From positions 1,204,886 to 1,243,213 of the forward strand of contig NZ_KB889967.1 of the NCBI RefSeq assembly GCF_000372885.1: a DNA stretch of 38,328 bases, written 5' to 3'. The stretch comes from Methyloversatilis thermotolerans. Lineage in GTDB: Bacteria > Pseudomonadota > Gammaproteobacteria > Burkholderiales > Rhodocyclaceae. The translations under genes were made by a program, and so were the position numbers. Under the pieces are notes generated by a model. It saw only the letters and a program-made list of their open reading frames with translations, did no database searches and was not told where the DNA came from. The stretch's first letter is position 1, and every line of letters starts with the position of its first letter. Shown piece after piece: positions 26,511 to 35,761 of this stretch.

Positions 26511-26691
26511 GGAGCGAGCGCAGATCGCGATTCCGCCTTGGAACGAAGCCCGCGGTCCGCATCCGCCGCATCGCGGCCAGAGGCCGCTCCCACAACAGCT
26601 CGCCCTGACCGCTATCGGAGCCAGGATAGCGGTGAGCTCGCGGCAAACACGAACGGAGCCGGGGTTTGGTGGGCGCGGGCTTGCCCCGCGA
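26507..26691. repeat. REP palindromes downstream of pdeM
   Basis: Three REP-like hairpins are visible at 26507-26530 (degenerate), 26571-26593 and 26669-26691, alternating in orientation with stems GCGGCC/GGCCGC and GCGGGC/GCCCCGC. The first begins at the pdeM stop codon. They could protect the 3' end of the pdeM transcript or end it. Confidence 0.75.
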
Positions 26692-27120
26692 TGCAGCTTC
26701 AAACGAAGCCACCGGGCAGTGGAGGCCGCTGGCCCTCACCCGGCGCTGCGCGCCACCCTCTCCCGCTGATGCGGGCGAGGGTCACATCGGCGACGGCGCC
26801 TGCCTTACCTCTCCCACACATTGGCCACGGCGCCTCGCCCACGCATCGGCGACGGCACCTGTCTCCCCTCTCCCACATCAGTGGGAGAGGGGCCGGGGGT
26901 GAGGGCGAATCCGCTTGCCCGCGATGCAGCTTCAAACGAAGCCACCGGGCAGTGGAGGCCGCTGGCCCTCACCCGGCGCTGCGCGCCACCCTCTCCCGCT
27001 GATGCGGGCGAGGGTCACATCGGCGACGGCGCCTGCCTTACCTCTCCCACACATCGGCGACGGCACCTGTCTCCCCTCTCCCACATCAGTGGGAGAGGGG
27101 CCGGGGGTGAGGGCGAATCG
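26679..27120. repeat. Tandem direct duplication in the pdeM-nrdJ gap
   Basis: A unit starting GCTTGCCC at 26679 recurs at 26913. The first copy is 234 bp and the second 208 bp; the first has about 25 bp extra plus one C. A third start is seen at 27121 but diverges after about 15 bases. Each copy contains the pair CTCTCCCAC/GTGGGAGAG and the phrase GGCCCTCACCCGGCGCTGC, an intergenic repeat common in GC-rich proteobacteria. No gene was found in it; open frames here are repeat translation. Confidence 0.85.
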
Positions 27121-27171
27121 GCTTGCCCGCGATAGAGCTTCGAACAATGTCCGCAGCCTGCGTACGCCGCG

Positions 27172-27195
27172 TCGCGACCTGGGGGTCGCTCCTGC
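27172..27195. repeat. Single REP palindrome upstream of nrdJ
   Basis: The hairpin TCGCGACCTGGGGGTCGC carries the standard flank, slightly altered (CTCCTGC instead of CTCCTAC). It is about 190 bp before the nrdJ start. Between it and nrdJ no cobalamin riboswitch features could be recognised by eye. Confidence 0.7.
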
Positions 27196-27387
27196 GAGCG
27201 CTCACCCTGACCGCGAGCGGCGCGGGATTGAGGCATGAAGAGGCGACGCGCGCGGCGAGCCCGCGTGGCGGCATCGCGCGCTGCCAGTGCCGGCGCGGAA
27301 TCCCTTGCGCAGGCCGGCTGTCAAGCCTGTTACGACTTTGTGTCGCGGCCTAGAATTGAAGATTGACGTCAGCAGGAGCCCCGCACC

Positions 27388-30276
27388 ATGCAACAGATAG
27401 ACCTTGTCCCACTGACCGAAGAGGAAAAGATCGCCTGCCTGCCGGACCAGGAAATTTCCGGCGAGGTGCTGGTCGAGAAGTACGCCAAGGGCGGCGAATC
27501 CACGGTGGCCGAGGTACGTCGCCGCGTGGCGAAGGCGCTGGCCCAGGCCGAAGCGGAAGATCGCCGCGCGCATTGGGAAGCGAAGTTCCTGGATGCGCAG
27601 GAGCGCGGCTTCGTACCCGCCGGACGCATCAGTTCGGCCGCCGGCACCCAGCTCACCGCCACGCTGATCAACTGTTTCGTGCAGCCGGTGGGCGATTCGA
27701 TCACCGAAATCGAGGACGAGCGTCCCGGCATCTACACCGCGCTCGCGCAGGCGGCCGAAACCATGCGTCGCGGCGGCGGCGTGGGGTACGACTTTTCCAG
27801 CATCCGCCCGGTCGGTGCGCGCGTGCGCGGCACGCAGTCGCGCGCCTCCGGCCCGGTGAGCTATATGCGCGTGTTCGACCGCTCGTGCGAAACGGTGGAA
27901 TCCGCCGGCAGCCGTCGCGGCGCGCAGATGGGCGTGCTGCGCTGCGACCACCCGGACATCGAACAATTCATCCACGCCAAGGACGGCGGCGATCTCACCA
28001 ATTTCAATGTGTCGGTCGGCGTGACCGATGTATTCATGAAGGCGGTGGAAGCCGACGGCACCGTGGAACTGGTGCACAAGGCCGAACCCGCGCCCGACCT
28101 GAAGGCGGCCGGCGCCTACCAGCGCGAGGACGGGCTGTGGGTCTATGCCAAGCCGCGCGCGCGCGATCTGTGGGAACAGATCATGCGCTCGACCTATGAC
28201 CACGCCGAGCCGGGCATCCTCTTCCTCGACCGCATCAACCGCGACAACAATCTGTATTACTGCGAACGCATCGAAGCCACCAACCCCTGCGCCGAACAGC
28301 CGCTGCCGCCCTATGGCTGCTGCGATCTCGGATCGATCAATCTGACGCGCTTCGTGAAGCGGCCATTCTCGGAAGCGAGCGAATTCGATTTCGACGGCTT
28401 CCGCGAAGTGGTGGCGGTGGCCATCCGCATGCTGGACAACGTGCTCGACGTGACCCACTGGCCGCTCGTCCAGCAGCGCGACGAGGCGATGGCCAAGCGC
28501 CGCGTCGGCCTCGGCTTCACCGGCCTGGGCGACACCCTCATCATGCTGCGGCTGCGCTACGACTCGCAGGAAGCGCGCCTGATGGCCTCGCGCATTTCCG
28601 AAGTGATGCGCGACGCTGCCTATCTCGCGTCAGTGGATCTGGCGAAGGAACGCGGCAGCTTCCCGCTGTTCAATGCCGACCTCTACCTGTCCGGCGGCAA
28701 TTTCGCGTCGCGCCTGCCGGCCGACATCAAGGATGCGATCCGCAAGCACGGCCTGCGCAATTCGCACCTGCTGTCGATCGCGCCCACCGGCACGATATCG
28801 CTGGCTTTCGCCGACAACGCCAGCAATGGCATCGAGCCGCCGTTCTCGTGGACCTATACCCGCAAGAAGCGCATGCCGGACGGCACCTTCAAGGAATATG
28901 CGGTCGAGGACTACGCCTGGCGCCTGTACAAGCATCTGGGCGGCGACACCGAGCGCCTGCCGTCCTGGTTCGTCACCGCGCTGGAAATTTCCGCCGCCGC
29001 CCACAAGGACATGGTGGCCGCGGTCGCACCCTATGTGGACACGTCGATCTCGAAGACCGTGAACGTGCCGGAAGACTATCCCTACGCCGACTTCGAGGAT
29101 CTCTATCTCGCCGCCTGGAAGTCCGGGCTCAAGGGCCTCGCCACCTATCGCCCGAACAGCGTGCTGGGCAGCGTGCTGTCGGTGGATACGCCCAAGGCCG
29201 AGGAGAAGAAGCAGCCGCACGACGTGGAGCTGACCGCCGGCGGCGCGAACCAGCGCCTGTCCATCGGCGCGCTGCCGGCGCCGGTGCTGTCCAGCCTGCG
29301 TTGGCCGGGTCGGCCCGACCTGTCGGACGGCAATCCGAGCTGGACCTATATGCTGAAGACGCCCGGCGGCGAATTCGCATTGTTCGTCGGCCACACCGAA
29401 AACGAGGGGCAGGATGGTCGCATCCAGTTGCTGCCTTTCGAAGTGTGGGTCAATGGCGCCAACCAGCCGCGCGGCCTGGGCGCGGTGGCCAAGACATTGT
29501 CGATGGACATGCGCGCCAATGATCCGGCCTGGCTCAAGCTCAAGCTGGACGTGCTCGCGAAAACCGTGGGCGACGCCTTCGATCTGGCCATGCCGCCCAC
29601 CGGCGAACCGCGCCGCATGCCCGGCGTGGTGGCGGCCTTCGCCCATGTCATCCGCTATCGCTGCGACAAGCTGGGTGCGCTCGACCGCGACGCACCGTCG
29701 CCGGTGCTCGATACCCTGTTCGCGGTGCAGGAACCGCGCACCGGTACCGACGGCACCTTGAGCTGGACGGTGGATGTGAGCAATGCCGCCACCGGCGACG
29801 ACTTCGTGCTGGGCCTGAAGGAAATCACCCTGCCCGGCGGCGAGACGCGCCCCTACTCGGTCTGGCTGTCAGGCAACTATCCGCGCGCGCTGGACGGACT
29901 CACCCGCGTGCTGTCGCTCGACATGCGCGTGATGGACCCGGCCTGGATAGGCATGAAGCTGCGCAAGCTCATCCAGTACCCGGAACCGCTGGGCGATTTC
30001 ATGGCCTTCGTGCCCGGCACCCGCCGCCAGCAGACCTGGCCCTCGACCGTCGCCTACGTCGCCCGCCTCATCATCCACCGCTACGCCATGCTGGGCATAC
30101 TCGACGAGAGCGGCTACCCCACCCGCGAAATGGGCATCCTCGAAGCCCCGCGCGGCGACGACGAACCCAAGCTCATGCAGGGCGCGCTGTGCAACGAATG
30201 CGGCAACCAGTCGGTGATCCGCAAGGACGGCTGCGATTTCTGCACCGCCTGCGGCGCAGTGGGGAGTTGCGGCTGA
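27388..30276 (+). CDS. nrdJ: Adenosylcobalamin-dependent ribonucleotide reductase (class II)
   Basis: This 962-residue enzyme reduces ribonucleotides to deoxyribonucleotides, using B12 to make the thiyl radical; it works with or without oxygen. Visible features are NCF with redox Cys96, [12 protein letters not shown] (296-307) with radical Cys301 and Glu303, CCDLGSINL, and APTGTI (465-470) for phosphate binding. Two related modules follow residue 610, each with a W.Y/W.V strand, then LS(M/L)DMR and PAW (TSCPD-like). A Cys-rich tail (CNECG...CDFCTACG, last 28 residues) resembles a zinc ribbon. The ATG has AGGAG ten bases upstream. No class I nrdAB genes are visible. Length is usual for the large proteobacterial form. 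Confidence 0.96.
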   Translation: MQQIDLVPLTEEEKIACLPDQEISGEVLVEKYAKGGESTVAEVRRRVAKALAQAEAEDRRAHWEAKFLDAQERGFVPAGRISSAAGTQLTATLINCFVQPVGDSITEIEDERPGIYTALAQAAETMRRGGGVGYDFSSIRPVGARVRGTQSRASGPVSYMRVFDRSCETVESAGSRRGAQMGVLRCDHPDIEQFIHAKDGGDLTNFNVSVGVTDVFMKAVEADGTVELVHKAEPAPDLKAAGAYQREDGLWVYAKPRARDLWEQIMRSTYDHAEPGILFLDRINRDNNLYYCERIEATNPCAEQPLPPYGCCDLGSINLTRFVKRPFSEASEFDFDGFREVVAVAIRMLDNVLDVTHWPLVQQRDEAMAKRRVGLGFTGLGDTLIMLRLRYDSQEARLMASRISEVMRDAAYLASVDLAKERGSFPLFNADLYLSGGNFASRLPADIKDAIRKHGLRNSHLLSIAPTGTISLAFADNASNGIEPPFSWTYTRKKRMPDGTFKEYAVEDYAWRLYKHLGGDTERLPSWFVTALEISAAAHKDMVAAVAPYVDTSISKTVNVPEDYPYADFEDLYLAAWKSGLKGLATYRPNSVLGSVLSVDTPKAEEKKQPHDVELTAGGANQRLSIGALPAPVLSSLRWPGRPDLSDGNPSWTYMLKTPGGEFALFVGHTENEGQDGRIQLLPFEVWVNGANQPRGLGAVAKTLSMDMRANDPAWLKLKLDVLAKTVGDAFDLAMPPTGEPRRMPGVVAAFAHVIRYRCDKLGALDRDAPSPVLDTLFAVQEPRTGTDGTLSWTVDVSNAATGDDFVLGLKEITLPGGETRPYSVWLSGNYPRALDGLTRVLSLDMRVMDPAWIGMKLRKLIQYPEPLGDFMAFVPGTRRQQTWPSTVAYVARLIIHRYAMLGILDESGYPTREMGILEAPRGDDEPKLMQGALCNECGNQSVIRKDGCDFCTACGAVGSCG

Positions 30277-30324
30277 GAGGTTCTGCCTGCGAAGGCCGGC
30301 CGGCGGCTCCGTTCGAGGATGAGG

Positions 30325-30471
30325 TCGCGAGCAGGGCTCGCTCCTACGACAACCCGGCTGCGTTCGTAGTCAGGGCGTGCTTCTGTAGGAGCGACCCCCA
30401 GGTCGCGACGCGGCGCATGCGGGCCGCCGGCTTCGTTCGATAGTGGTGTCGCGAGCGGTGCTCGCTCCTAC
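30325..30471. repeat. REP palindromes between nrdJ and convergent gene
   Basis: Three alternating hairpins lie at 30325-30347, 30385-30408 and 30449-30471, with stems GCGAGC/GCTCGC or GCGACC/GGTCGC and GTAGGAGCG flanks. They fill the 270-bp gap between convergent genes and may act as a two-way terminator or mRNA end protector. Confidence 0.85.
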
Positions 30472-30546
30472 GGGAAGCGGGCTTCGTTCGTGGTCAGGGG
30501 GCTCATCTGAAGCGCCCCATGTTTGCCCGCCCGATCCAGCGCGGCT

Positions 30547-32772
30547 TCAATCGTCGCGGCACTCCATGGCTTTCGCCACTTCGCGCGCGGCCAGGGCGCG
30601 CCATCGCTGTTCCACGTATTGGCATACCGCGTCGCCGCGCGTGCCGGCGCAGTCATAGCGCAGCGGCAGTTCGCCGGTCGCCGCGCGCCGGATATCGCGC
30701 TGCAGCGTGGCGTCCGGACTGGCGAGCACGCTTTCCGCATCGCGATCGGACAGTTCGGCCTGTTCGTAGCTGGCCCGTATGGCCGCGGCACGATCAAACC
30801 CCGCGCGCCGGGCGCGCGTCACCGTGTCGTCGATCGATGTGCCGAGAATCTGCGCGCGCAGTCGCGACAGGCGCGCGGCCTGGTAAGCCGGCATGCGGCT
30901 CGACAGTGACGCCAGCGATGCCGGGCAGCTCACCATCTGGAGCGCGACGCTGCGCCCTTCGCCAAGATCGAGCACCGGCCGGGTGAGCTCGAGGAAGTCG
31001 GGGTCGACCACCCGCAACTGACCGCTGAGCGTGGTCACCGCCCGGCCTTCGAGCTGCCGCGCCTGTTCGGGCGGCACGAGCAGGCCGAATTTCATGCCGC
31101 GATAGCGCACGTCGAGCCTGCTGCGGTCGGCGTCGTACGCGACAAGTTCGACCTGCAGCGCATGCGGGAGCGTCGTCTTTTCCTGTCGTTTGTGGAACGC
31201 TTCGGTGGTTTCGTAGCTGCCTTTGACCGCGCGCGCCAGCATGTCGTCCAGCGCGGGATTGCGCATGAGGTTCGGCGGCCACAGCCGGGACGTCCAGAGC
31301 TGCGCCGCGGCGTCGTAGTCCACTCGCTGCCCCCAGCCGCCCGGCGCCACAGGGGCGGGCAGTTCCGCCAGCCGGGCGCCGCTGCGGATATCGAACACGG
31401 GTATCGGGCCATCGCCTTGGCCCGAAGAGGATGCCGTCAGCGTGTTCGATTCCGCATCGAACTGTGCCAGGATGAAGTAGCTGTCGTTTCCATCGGATTT
31501 CGGCGCACGGCCGAGCCCGGTGTTCACGGTCAGGGCCGGCTTGCCCGCCGCATCCAGCAGCGTGACTTCGCCACTGCGTGCATCGGTCACGATCGCCCGG
31601 TCTCCGGCGACGATCAGGTGGGATGCGGGGCTACCCAGCGACCTGAAGGTGCACGACTGCAGATTCAGTTCGCCCGCCGGCGTGAAGCTGTAAAGCCGTT
31701 CGCCGACGGCGATCACGTGCAGGTACCCGCCGACCGCGAAGCGGCAAACGCTTGCCCCGCTCTGCGGCGTCCAGAGCACTGCCGCGGTCCCGCTTTCGCC
31801 GCCGCCCCAATTGAAGTTCCAGCGCGTGGTCAGTGCGTGGGACGTCGCCCCGACCCAGGTGACGCCCGGCGCCTGCTCGCCACCGCCATCCGCGTGCTGG
31901 GTGCGACGCAGCGCCTCGTTCCCGCGGTAATAGGTGACCGCATCCGGCGTTGTCGCGAGCACTTCCAGCGCACCGTTCACGTAGCGTGCCGTGCAATCCG
32001 GCGGTGCGTTCGCGCTGAGGTCGGTGTGCGCGAGCACGGCGCCGGAGCTGTCGTAGGCGACCACCCGCGTGCAGCGCTTGGCGTCGCCCTCCATGACCAC
32101 CAGGGGCTGACCCTGCGCGCCCGACTGCAACTGCCTTACTGCGGTCCAGCGCTGGACGCTGGTGCCCTGCAGATCCAGCAGTTCGGCGGGGCCGCCATAG
32201 CGCATGTCGCGCGCGATCAGCCGCGCTGCACCGAAGAACCACACCTGATCGAAGGCCGATTGCGCGCGCAGCACCTTGCCCTCGGGCCAGATCACGACAT
32301 CGCCGTTGCGCGCAACCCATGCCATGTGCTTTCCGTCGGGCGAAATGGCGACCGCGGAACGTCCGACGAGGGTGAGCCCGGGAGGCGTGTCGGCCGATGA
32401 CTGCAACAACGCGCGGTGCAGCACCAGACGGCCGGCGTAGCGGCCCGGCGCGCGCAAGGCCTCCATGCGGGCGGCTTCGCTGGCGCGGGCGGCATCGGCG
32501 GCAAGCTGCTGCTGCGCCTGACGCCGCTCCGTCTCGGCAAACTGTTGCGCGGCGTCCTGCGCCTGGCGCCGCTGCGCCTCCGCCTGCTGCCGCTGCTGTG
32601 CCGCCTCGGCCCGTCGCTCGCGTGCCTCCTGTTGCTGCATCCACTGGTTCACACCCTGCATTGCGCGCCCCCAGGCCGCCGCGTCGTTGGCCCGGGCAGC
32701 GGGCACGGCGGCAATGCAGGTGACCGCAAGAACCAGCCAGAGGCGTTTCGTGCGCTGCGCGATCGATGTCAT
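30547..32772 (-). CDS. Secreted protein of unknown function with coiled-coil and propeller-like region
   Basis: I do not recognise a named family. The 741-residue protein starts with a signal peptide (RLWLVLAVTCIAAVPAARA). A strongly charged Gln/Ala/Arg-rich coiled coil follows (about residues 45-95), with repeated AQQRQQAEAQRRQAQ-type sequence. The middle looks like WD40-type beta-propeller repeats (SAVAISPDGKHMAWVARNGD, VWFFGAARLIARD, GGYLHVIAVGERLYSF). A C-terminal helical domain has several Cys. The ATG at 32772 is 4 bp after the stop of the preceding gene, so the two form a transcription unit. The open frame extends to 33567 but only within that gene. Periplasmic or surface location is inferred. 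Confidence 0.8.
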   Translation of the reverse strand: MTSIAQRTKRLWLVLAVTCIAAVPAARANDAAAWGRAMQGVNQWMQQQEARERRAEAAQQRQQAEAQRRQAQDAAQQFAETERRQAQQQLAADAARASEAARMEALRAPGRYAGRLVLHRALLQSSADTPPGLTLVGRSAVAISPDGKHMAWVARNGDVVIWPEGKVLRAQSAFDQVWFFGAARLIARDMRYGGPAELLDLQGTSVQRWTAVRQLQSGAQGQPLVVMEGDAKRCTRVVAYDSSGAVLAHTDLSANAPPDCTARYVNGALEVLATTPDAVTYYRGNEALRRTQHADGGGEQAPGVTWVGATSHALTTRWNFNWGGGESGTAAVLWTPQSGASVCRFAVGGYLHVIAVGERLYSFTPAGELNLQSCTFRSLGSPASHLIVAGDRAIVTDARSGEVTLLDAAGKPALTVNTGLGRAPKSDGNDSYFILAQFDAESNTLTASSSGQGDGPIPVFDIRSGARLAELPAPVAPGGWGQRVDYDAAAQLWTSRLWPPNLMRNPALDDMLARAVKGSYETTEAFHKRQEKTTLPHALQVELVAYDADRSRLDVRYRGMKFGLLVPPEQARQLEGRAVTTLSGQLRVVDPDFLELTRPVLDLGEGRSVALQMVSCPASLASLSSRMPAYQAARLSRLRAQILGTSIDDTVTRARRAGFDRAAAIRASYEQAELSDRDAESVLASPDATLQRDIRRAATGELPLRYDCAGTRGDAVCQYVEQRWRALAAREVAKAMECRDD

Positions 32773-32776
32773 CGGT

Positions 32777-33886
32777 TCAGTCCTCGTGAATCTTTGTCCG
32801 CTGGCGATCGGCCCGTCGCGCATCTTCCACGGCGCGGATGGAACGCACGGTGCCGCAGCCGCTGGTGCCCACCACATGCCAGGCATCGGCACCGCGCGGG
32901 CTGCTGCGACCAAGGCAGATGTAGACCGTCTTGCCGACACACACCTGGGTTTCCGGATCGTGGCGCTCCTTCTCGTCGCTGACGAAGCGGCAGAACGGCG
33001 TGGGGAAGGCACTTTCGGTCCCGCCGCCGCTACCGCTGCCGTTGCCATCCGCGAAAGGCAGAAAGGCGGCCGCTCCGCGCCCTGCGGCGCCGCCCTTGCC
33101 GCCGGACGCACCCGCGCCGCCGTCGCCCTTCGCCCCCGTCTTGTCGCCGAAACCGAGAAAAGCGTTGGCATCCTTTGCGGCCGCGGCGGGTGGTGAACCC
33201 GGTCGATCGCCGCTCGCACCACCTGCCTTGCCCGGCACGGCCGGGGGCTGTCTCTCTTCCGCCGCGGCGTGACATTCCAGCGCGCGGACGGTGTCCTGCC
33301 ATACGCGCAGATTCTCTTCACAGGTCTGCCGTTCGCTGCCGAAGTCGCTGCAAGAGCCCTGGCTGGTGATGCTTGCCAGTGTCTGGCGCGCCGCACGCAG
33401 CGCGTTGGCCGCGCCACCCTGGGCTTCGATCGGGTCGATGATCGATACCCGCCGCCCGTTCGCTGTGATGTCCATCGGACATCCGGCAGCGCGGCCCGCG
33501 TCACCGGCCGCCTGTCTGCGCAACGAGCTGCCGCCGTTCCCGCAGGCGGCGCGGGCTGCGGCGGCATGTTCGGTCACGCTCTGATCGGTTTCGACCGTGC
33601 GCCAGTCGGCCGTCTCGCCACAGGCGCGCTTGGTGGCGACCAGATCCTGCGCCACCGCGAGCGTCTTGCGCGCGCGCGCGCAGGCATCGGGCTGGCGTGG
33701 CAGAGTCCCCCAGAACTGCAGCACCTGCTCGCGTCGCTGGGCGCACGGCATGTTCTCGAAAGCGGGCCGGCCGGGCCAGGCGCTGGCATCGGGTGTCTGG
33801 GCAAACGCGGCGACCGGCGGCAGCAGCGCGACGCCGACGACGCAAAGACCGAACAAGAAGTCCTTGAACGCGCGCACGCGGCGCAT
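32777..33886 (-). CDS. Secreted Cys-rich protein of unknown function
   Basis: No family was recognised. The 369-residue protein has a signal peptide (MRRVRAFKDFLFGLCVVGVA...AFA) and an N-terminal Cys-containing helical region (CAQRREQVL, CARARKTL, CGETADW). A Gly/Ala-rich low-complexity linker (about 215-290) comes next, then a C-terminal domain with CRFVSDEKERHDPETQVCVG, YICLGR and GTSGCGTV. The start at 33886 fits the signal peptide; an ATG at 33943 adds 19 residues and cannot be excluded. No good Shine-Dalgarno sequence is seen for either. It is probably co-transcribed with the secreted 741-residue protein, perhaps as a two-part envelope system (inference). Confidence 0.75.
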   Translation of the reverse strand: MRRVRAFKDFLFGLCVVGVALLPPVAAFAQTPDASAWPGRPAFENMPCAQRREQVLQFWGTLPRQPDACARARKTLAVAQDLVATKRACGETADWRTVETDQSVTEHAAAARAACGNGGSSLRRQAAGDAGRAAGCPMDITANGRRVSIIDPIEAQGGAANALRAARQTLASITSQGSCSDFGSERQTCEENLRVWQDTVRALECHAAAEERQPPAVPGKAGGASGDRPGSPPAAAAKDANAFLGFGDKTGAKGDGGAGASGGKGGAAGRGAAAFLPFADGNGSGSGGGTESAFPTPFCRFVSDEKERHDPETQVCVGKTVYICLGRSSPRGADAWHVVGTSGCGTVRSIRAVEDARRADRQRTKIHED

Positions 33887-33990
33887 GATGGAAAGCGGGA
33901 GTGAAGTCGCCAAGCGGAAGTCCCTTCGGGTGGTCGAGGGCATTCCGTGAGGTGGCGGCCCATCGCATCCATTATGAGGGGAATTTCTGT

Positions 33991-34016
33991 CCTGTCATGC
34001 GCACCAGCATGACAGG
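33991..34016. promoter_or_regulatory. Perfect 10-bp inverted repeat
   Basis: CCTGTCATGC (33991-34000) and GCATGACAGG (34007-34016) pair perfectly around GCACCA, and a flanking T/A extends the stem to 11 bp. It is about 105 bp upstream of the secreted-protein pair. There is no T-run on either side, so it may be an operator or a leader hairpin. Confidence 0.4.
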
Positions 34017-34183
34017 ATCACGAAGGCGTCTGCAGCACCGCGGGAAGCGCCCGCACCCTACCCCGCAGCTTGCGCGCCGCGCCGGCCTCGTGCTGCTCCG
34101 CCGGCTCTGCCGGTCGGCGTCAGCGCTCCCAATCCGATATGTATGCGGCCTATGCCGGCCGCAGGCTTCGTTCGAGGGTGGAA

Positions 34184-34265
34184 TCGCGAGCCGGGCTCGC
34201 TCCTACATGAACCCGCTTCGTTCGCGGCCTGGGCGAGCTTTTGTGGGAGCGGCCTCTGGCCGCGA
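34184..34265. repeat. REP palindrome pair
   Basis: Two inverted REP hairpins are present: 34184-34206 with a GCGAGC/GCTCGC-type stem and GTAGGAGCG flank (minus direction), and 34243-34265 with a GCGGCC/GGCCGC stem and GTGGGAGCG flank. The two stem families thus occur together in one head-to-head pair. Confidence 0.82.
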
Positions 34266-34424
34266 TGCGGCGCATGCCGGCCGTGGGCTTCGTTCGGGGT
34301 CCGTTATCGGGGTCAGACCCCGCTATCAGCGCATTCGTACAGATTCCGCGCTTATCCTTAGGGCGAGCGACCCCTTGAACTGAACCCATTCGTCGATCCC
34401 ACCGACAGGCATCCCGAACAGACC

Positions 34425-34742
34425 ATGACGACCCGCATCCCTGAAGCAGATTGGCGACGGCTCAGCACGCTGAAGCCGGTTGCGCTTGAGCGCCTGTGCA
34501 ACCGTATCCTGGAAGAACTGATGCTCGTGGCCCAAAGCGAGGACACGAGCCATGAACGCTACTCGAACATCTTCGAGCTGATACAGGACCGCGACAAGCA
34601 GATCGCGCTTGCATTCGACGGGCTGAGCCGCTCCAACGCGCTGTACAAGCTGACCGAGATGCGACGGGAAAATCTGCTTACGGATCAGGAGTTTGCCGAG
34701 TTCAGCGACGAAACGCAGCGCATCGTGTCGCGCATGCTGTAA
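34425..34742 (+). CDS. Small cytoplasmic protein of unknown function
   Basis: This 105-residue, mostly helical and charged protein has no signal peptide or membrane segment. Recognisable blocks are PVALERLCNRILEEL and DRDKQIALAFDGLSRSNALY, ending in a helix. It looks like a genuine small protein found in many proteobacteria, but I cannot give it a function. The Shine-Dalgarno sequence is weak. It converges with the secreted 273-residue gene, 59 bp apart. Confidence 0.7.
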   Translation: MTTRIPEADWRRLSTLKPVALERLCNRILEELMLVAQSEDTSHERYSNIFELIQDRDKQIALAFDGLSRSNALYKLTEMRRENLLTDQEFAEFSDETQRIVSRML

Positions 34743-34801
34743 AGCGCTCAAGCGTGGTCCGCACACACACCGGATGACACGCCCGAAGGAACCGGGGCGG
34801 G

Positions 34802-35623
34802 TCAGAACTTCGGCACCGTCCCCTGCCCCTTCAGCTTGCGCACCGCGTCGGCCTTGAGTTGTTCCACCCACTCGGCCGACCGGCGGCTGCTGGCGACCAT
34901 GCCGCCCTGATCGACCAGCCAGGCTTCGAAGTTCTGCACCGGTTCGCTGTTCCATTCGTAGCGCAGCACGATGCCGCAACGGGCGACGTCCGGCGTGGGG
35001 CCGAGCGCCTCGACCAGATGCGGCACGCGCTGCCGCGCGTACTGTTCCAGCACCTTCACCGCCCCCGGCTGCAGCAGCGTGCCCATGGCGTTATGCCAGG
35101 GGATGCGCTGGCCCTTTCGATCCTTGTCCACGCTGCACTGGGGTTTGCCTTCCTCGCTCCAGTGCACGACGGCGCGGCCACCGGCGACAGGCGGTGTGCG
35201 CGCGGCGTAAGGACCGTAGCGGCCGACCAGGGACGACATCATCTGTTCGCTGCCCGGCGGCTGCGGCGCCGAAGCGCGTCTCATCACCGCGATGACGCGC
35301 GGCTCGGCCGGCGGGCTGGCGAACCAGATGCCGATGCCCGATCCATTGTTCATCGTCGCGCCAATGTGGTCGAGGAATTCCGGCGACTGCAGCGAACTGA
35401 CGCCATCGAAATAGGGGAAGGTGGCGACGGTGCGCTTCAGCTTCGCGCTGGCGTCGAAGGCCTGCACGGCCTTGACGGCTTCGGCTTCGGTCATGCCGAT
35501 GCGCACGCCGGCGATGTCGAGTTTCGCGGCAGGGGTGGTGGCGTTCTGCGACTGCACGGGCGCCGCACCGGCGATCAGCGCGACGGCCAGTGCGAGGCGG
35601 GAAAGAACGGCTCGTGTCTGCAT
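34802..35623 (-). CDS. Secreted protein of unknown function
   Basis: No named family was recognised. The 273-residue protein opens with a signal peptide (RLALAVALIAGAAPVQSQ). A segment LDIAGVRIGMTEAEAVKAVQ follows; 'GVRIGMT..EA' is the pattern of small periplasmic domains of the SmpA/BamE-like 'calcium- or outer-membrane-linked' type, but similarity is short. Two Cys (in PQCSVDKD and ARCGIVLRYEW) could form a disulfide. The ATG at 35623 has CAGGAG at a good distance; the longer frame is spurious. It is divergent from a LuxR-type regulator across 176 bp. Confidence 0.78.
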   Translation of the reverse strand: MQTRAVLSRLALAVALIAGAAPVQSQNATTPAAKLDIAGVRIGMTEAEAVKAVQAFDASAKLKRTVATFPYFDGVSSLQSPEFLDHIGATMNNGSGIGIWFASPPAEPRVIAVMRRASAPQPPGSEQMMSSLVGRYGPYAARTPPVAGGRAVVHWSEEGKPQCSVDKDRKGQRIPWHNAMGTLLQPGAVKVLEQYARQRVPHLVEALGPTPDVARCGIVLRYEWNSEPVQNFEAWLVDQGGMVASSRRSAEWVEQLKADAVRKLKGQGTVPKF

Positions 35624-35646
35624 GGAAAAGCTCCTGTCATTTGATC

Positions 35647-35689
35647 CCGGCGGTCGTATCGCCGCCGGTGCAGTCCCGACTGATGCACC
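35647..35689. promoter_or_regulatory. Two adjacent dyads in the divergent promoter region
   Basis: CCGGCGG (35647-35653) pairs with CCGCCGG (35662-35668). Next to it, GGTGC-AGTC (35667-35675) pairs with GACT-GCACC (35678-35681 and 35685-35689), with a 3-base bulge. They lie between the secreted-protein gene and the LuxR-type gene, where autoregulation would act. Function is inferred from position. Confidence 0.35.
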
Positions 35690-35745
35690 TGGGACATTAG
35701 GTTTCCGGTCGTGCGCCGCCCGTGCGCTATGGTAGAAACCGGCAC

Positions 35746-35761
35746 GGGGCGCTTGCGCCCC
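35746..35761 (+). promoter_or_regulatory. Strong GC hairpin in the leader of the LuxR-type gene
   Basis: GGGGCGC, TT, GCGCCCC form a seven-base-pair hairpin with a tight loop. It lies 38 bp before the ATG and close to the Shine-Dalgarno sequence. There is no T-run, so attenuation by simple termination is doubtful; control of translation or stability is possible. Confidence 0.35.

Larger units (their letters stand above)
33887..34424. other. Divergent intergenic region with dyad and REP hairpins
   Basis: The gap between the secreted-protein pair and the plus-strand 105-residue gene holds no credible gene. It contains a perfect inverted repeat (33991-34016), two REP palindromes (34184-34206 and 34243-34265) and a small dyad CGGGGTCAGACCCCG (34308-34322). 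Promoters for both directions should lie here but are not obvious. Confidence 0.6.

Noticed and set aside
26511-27240. Several open frames on both strands between pdeM and nrdJ
   Set aside because: They repeat the same peptide from the tandem duplication and REP sequences and have no ribosome binding sites.
27196-27387. Cobalamin riboswitch upstream of nrdJ
   Set aside because: No B12-box-like sequence or recognisable fold was found by eye; a weak -10-like TAGAAT alone is not enough.
27202-28458. Long minus-strand open frame (418 codons)
   Set aside because: It lies opposite nrdJ, whose coding is certain, and its His/Ala/Arg-rich product is typical of a GC-rich shadow frame.
32773-33567. 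N-terminal extension of the 741-residue secreted protein
   Set aside because: It runs within the preceding gene in another frame; the signal peptide starts at 32772.
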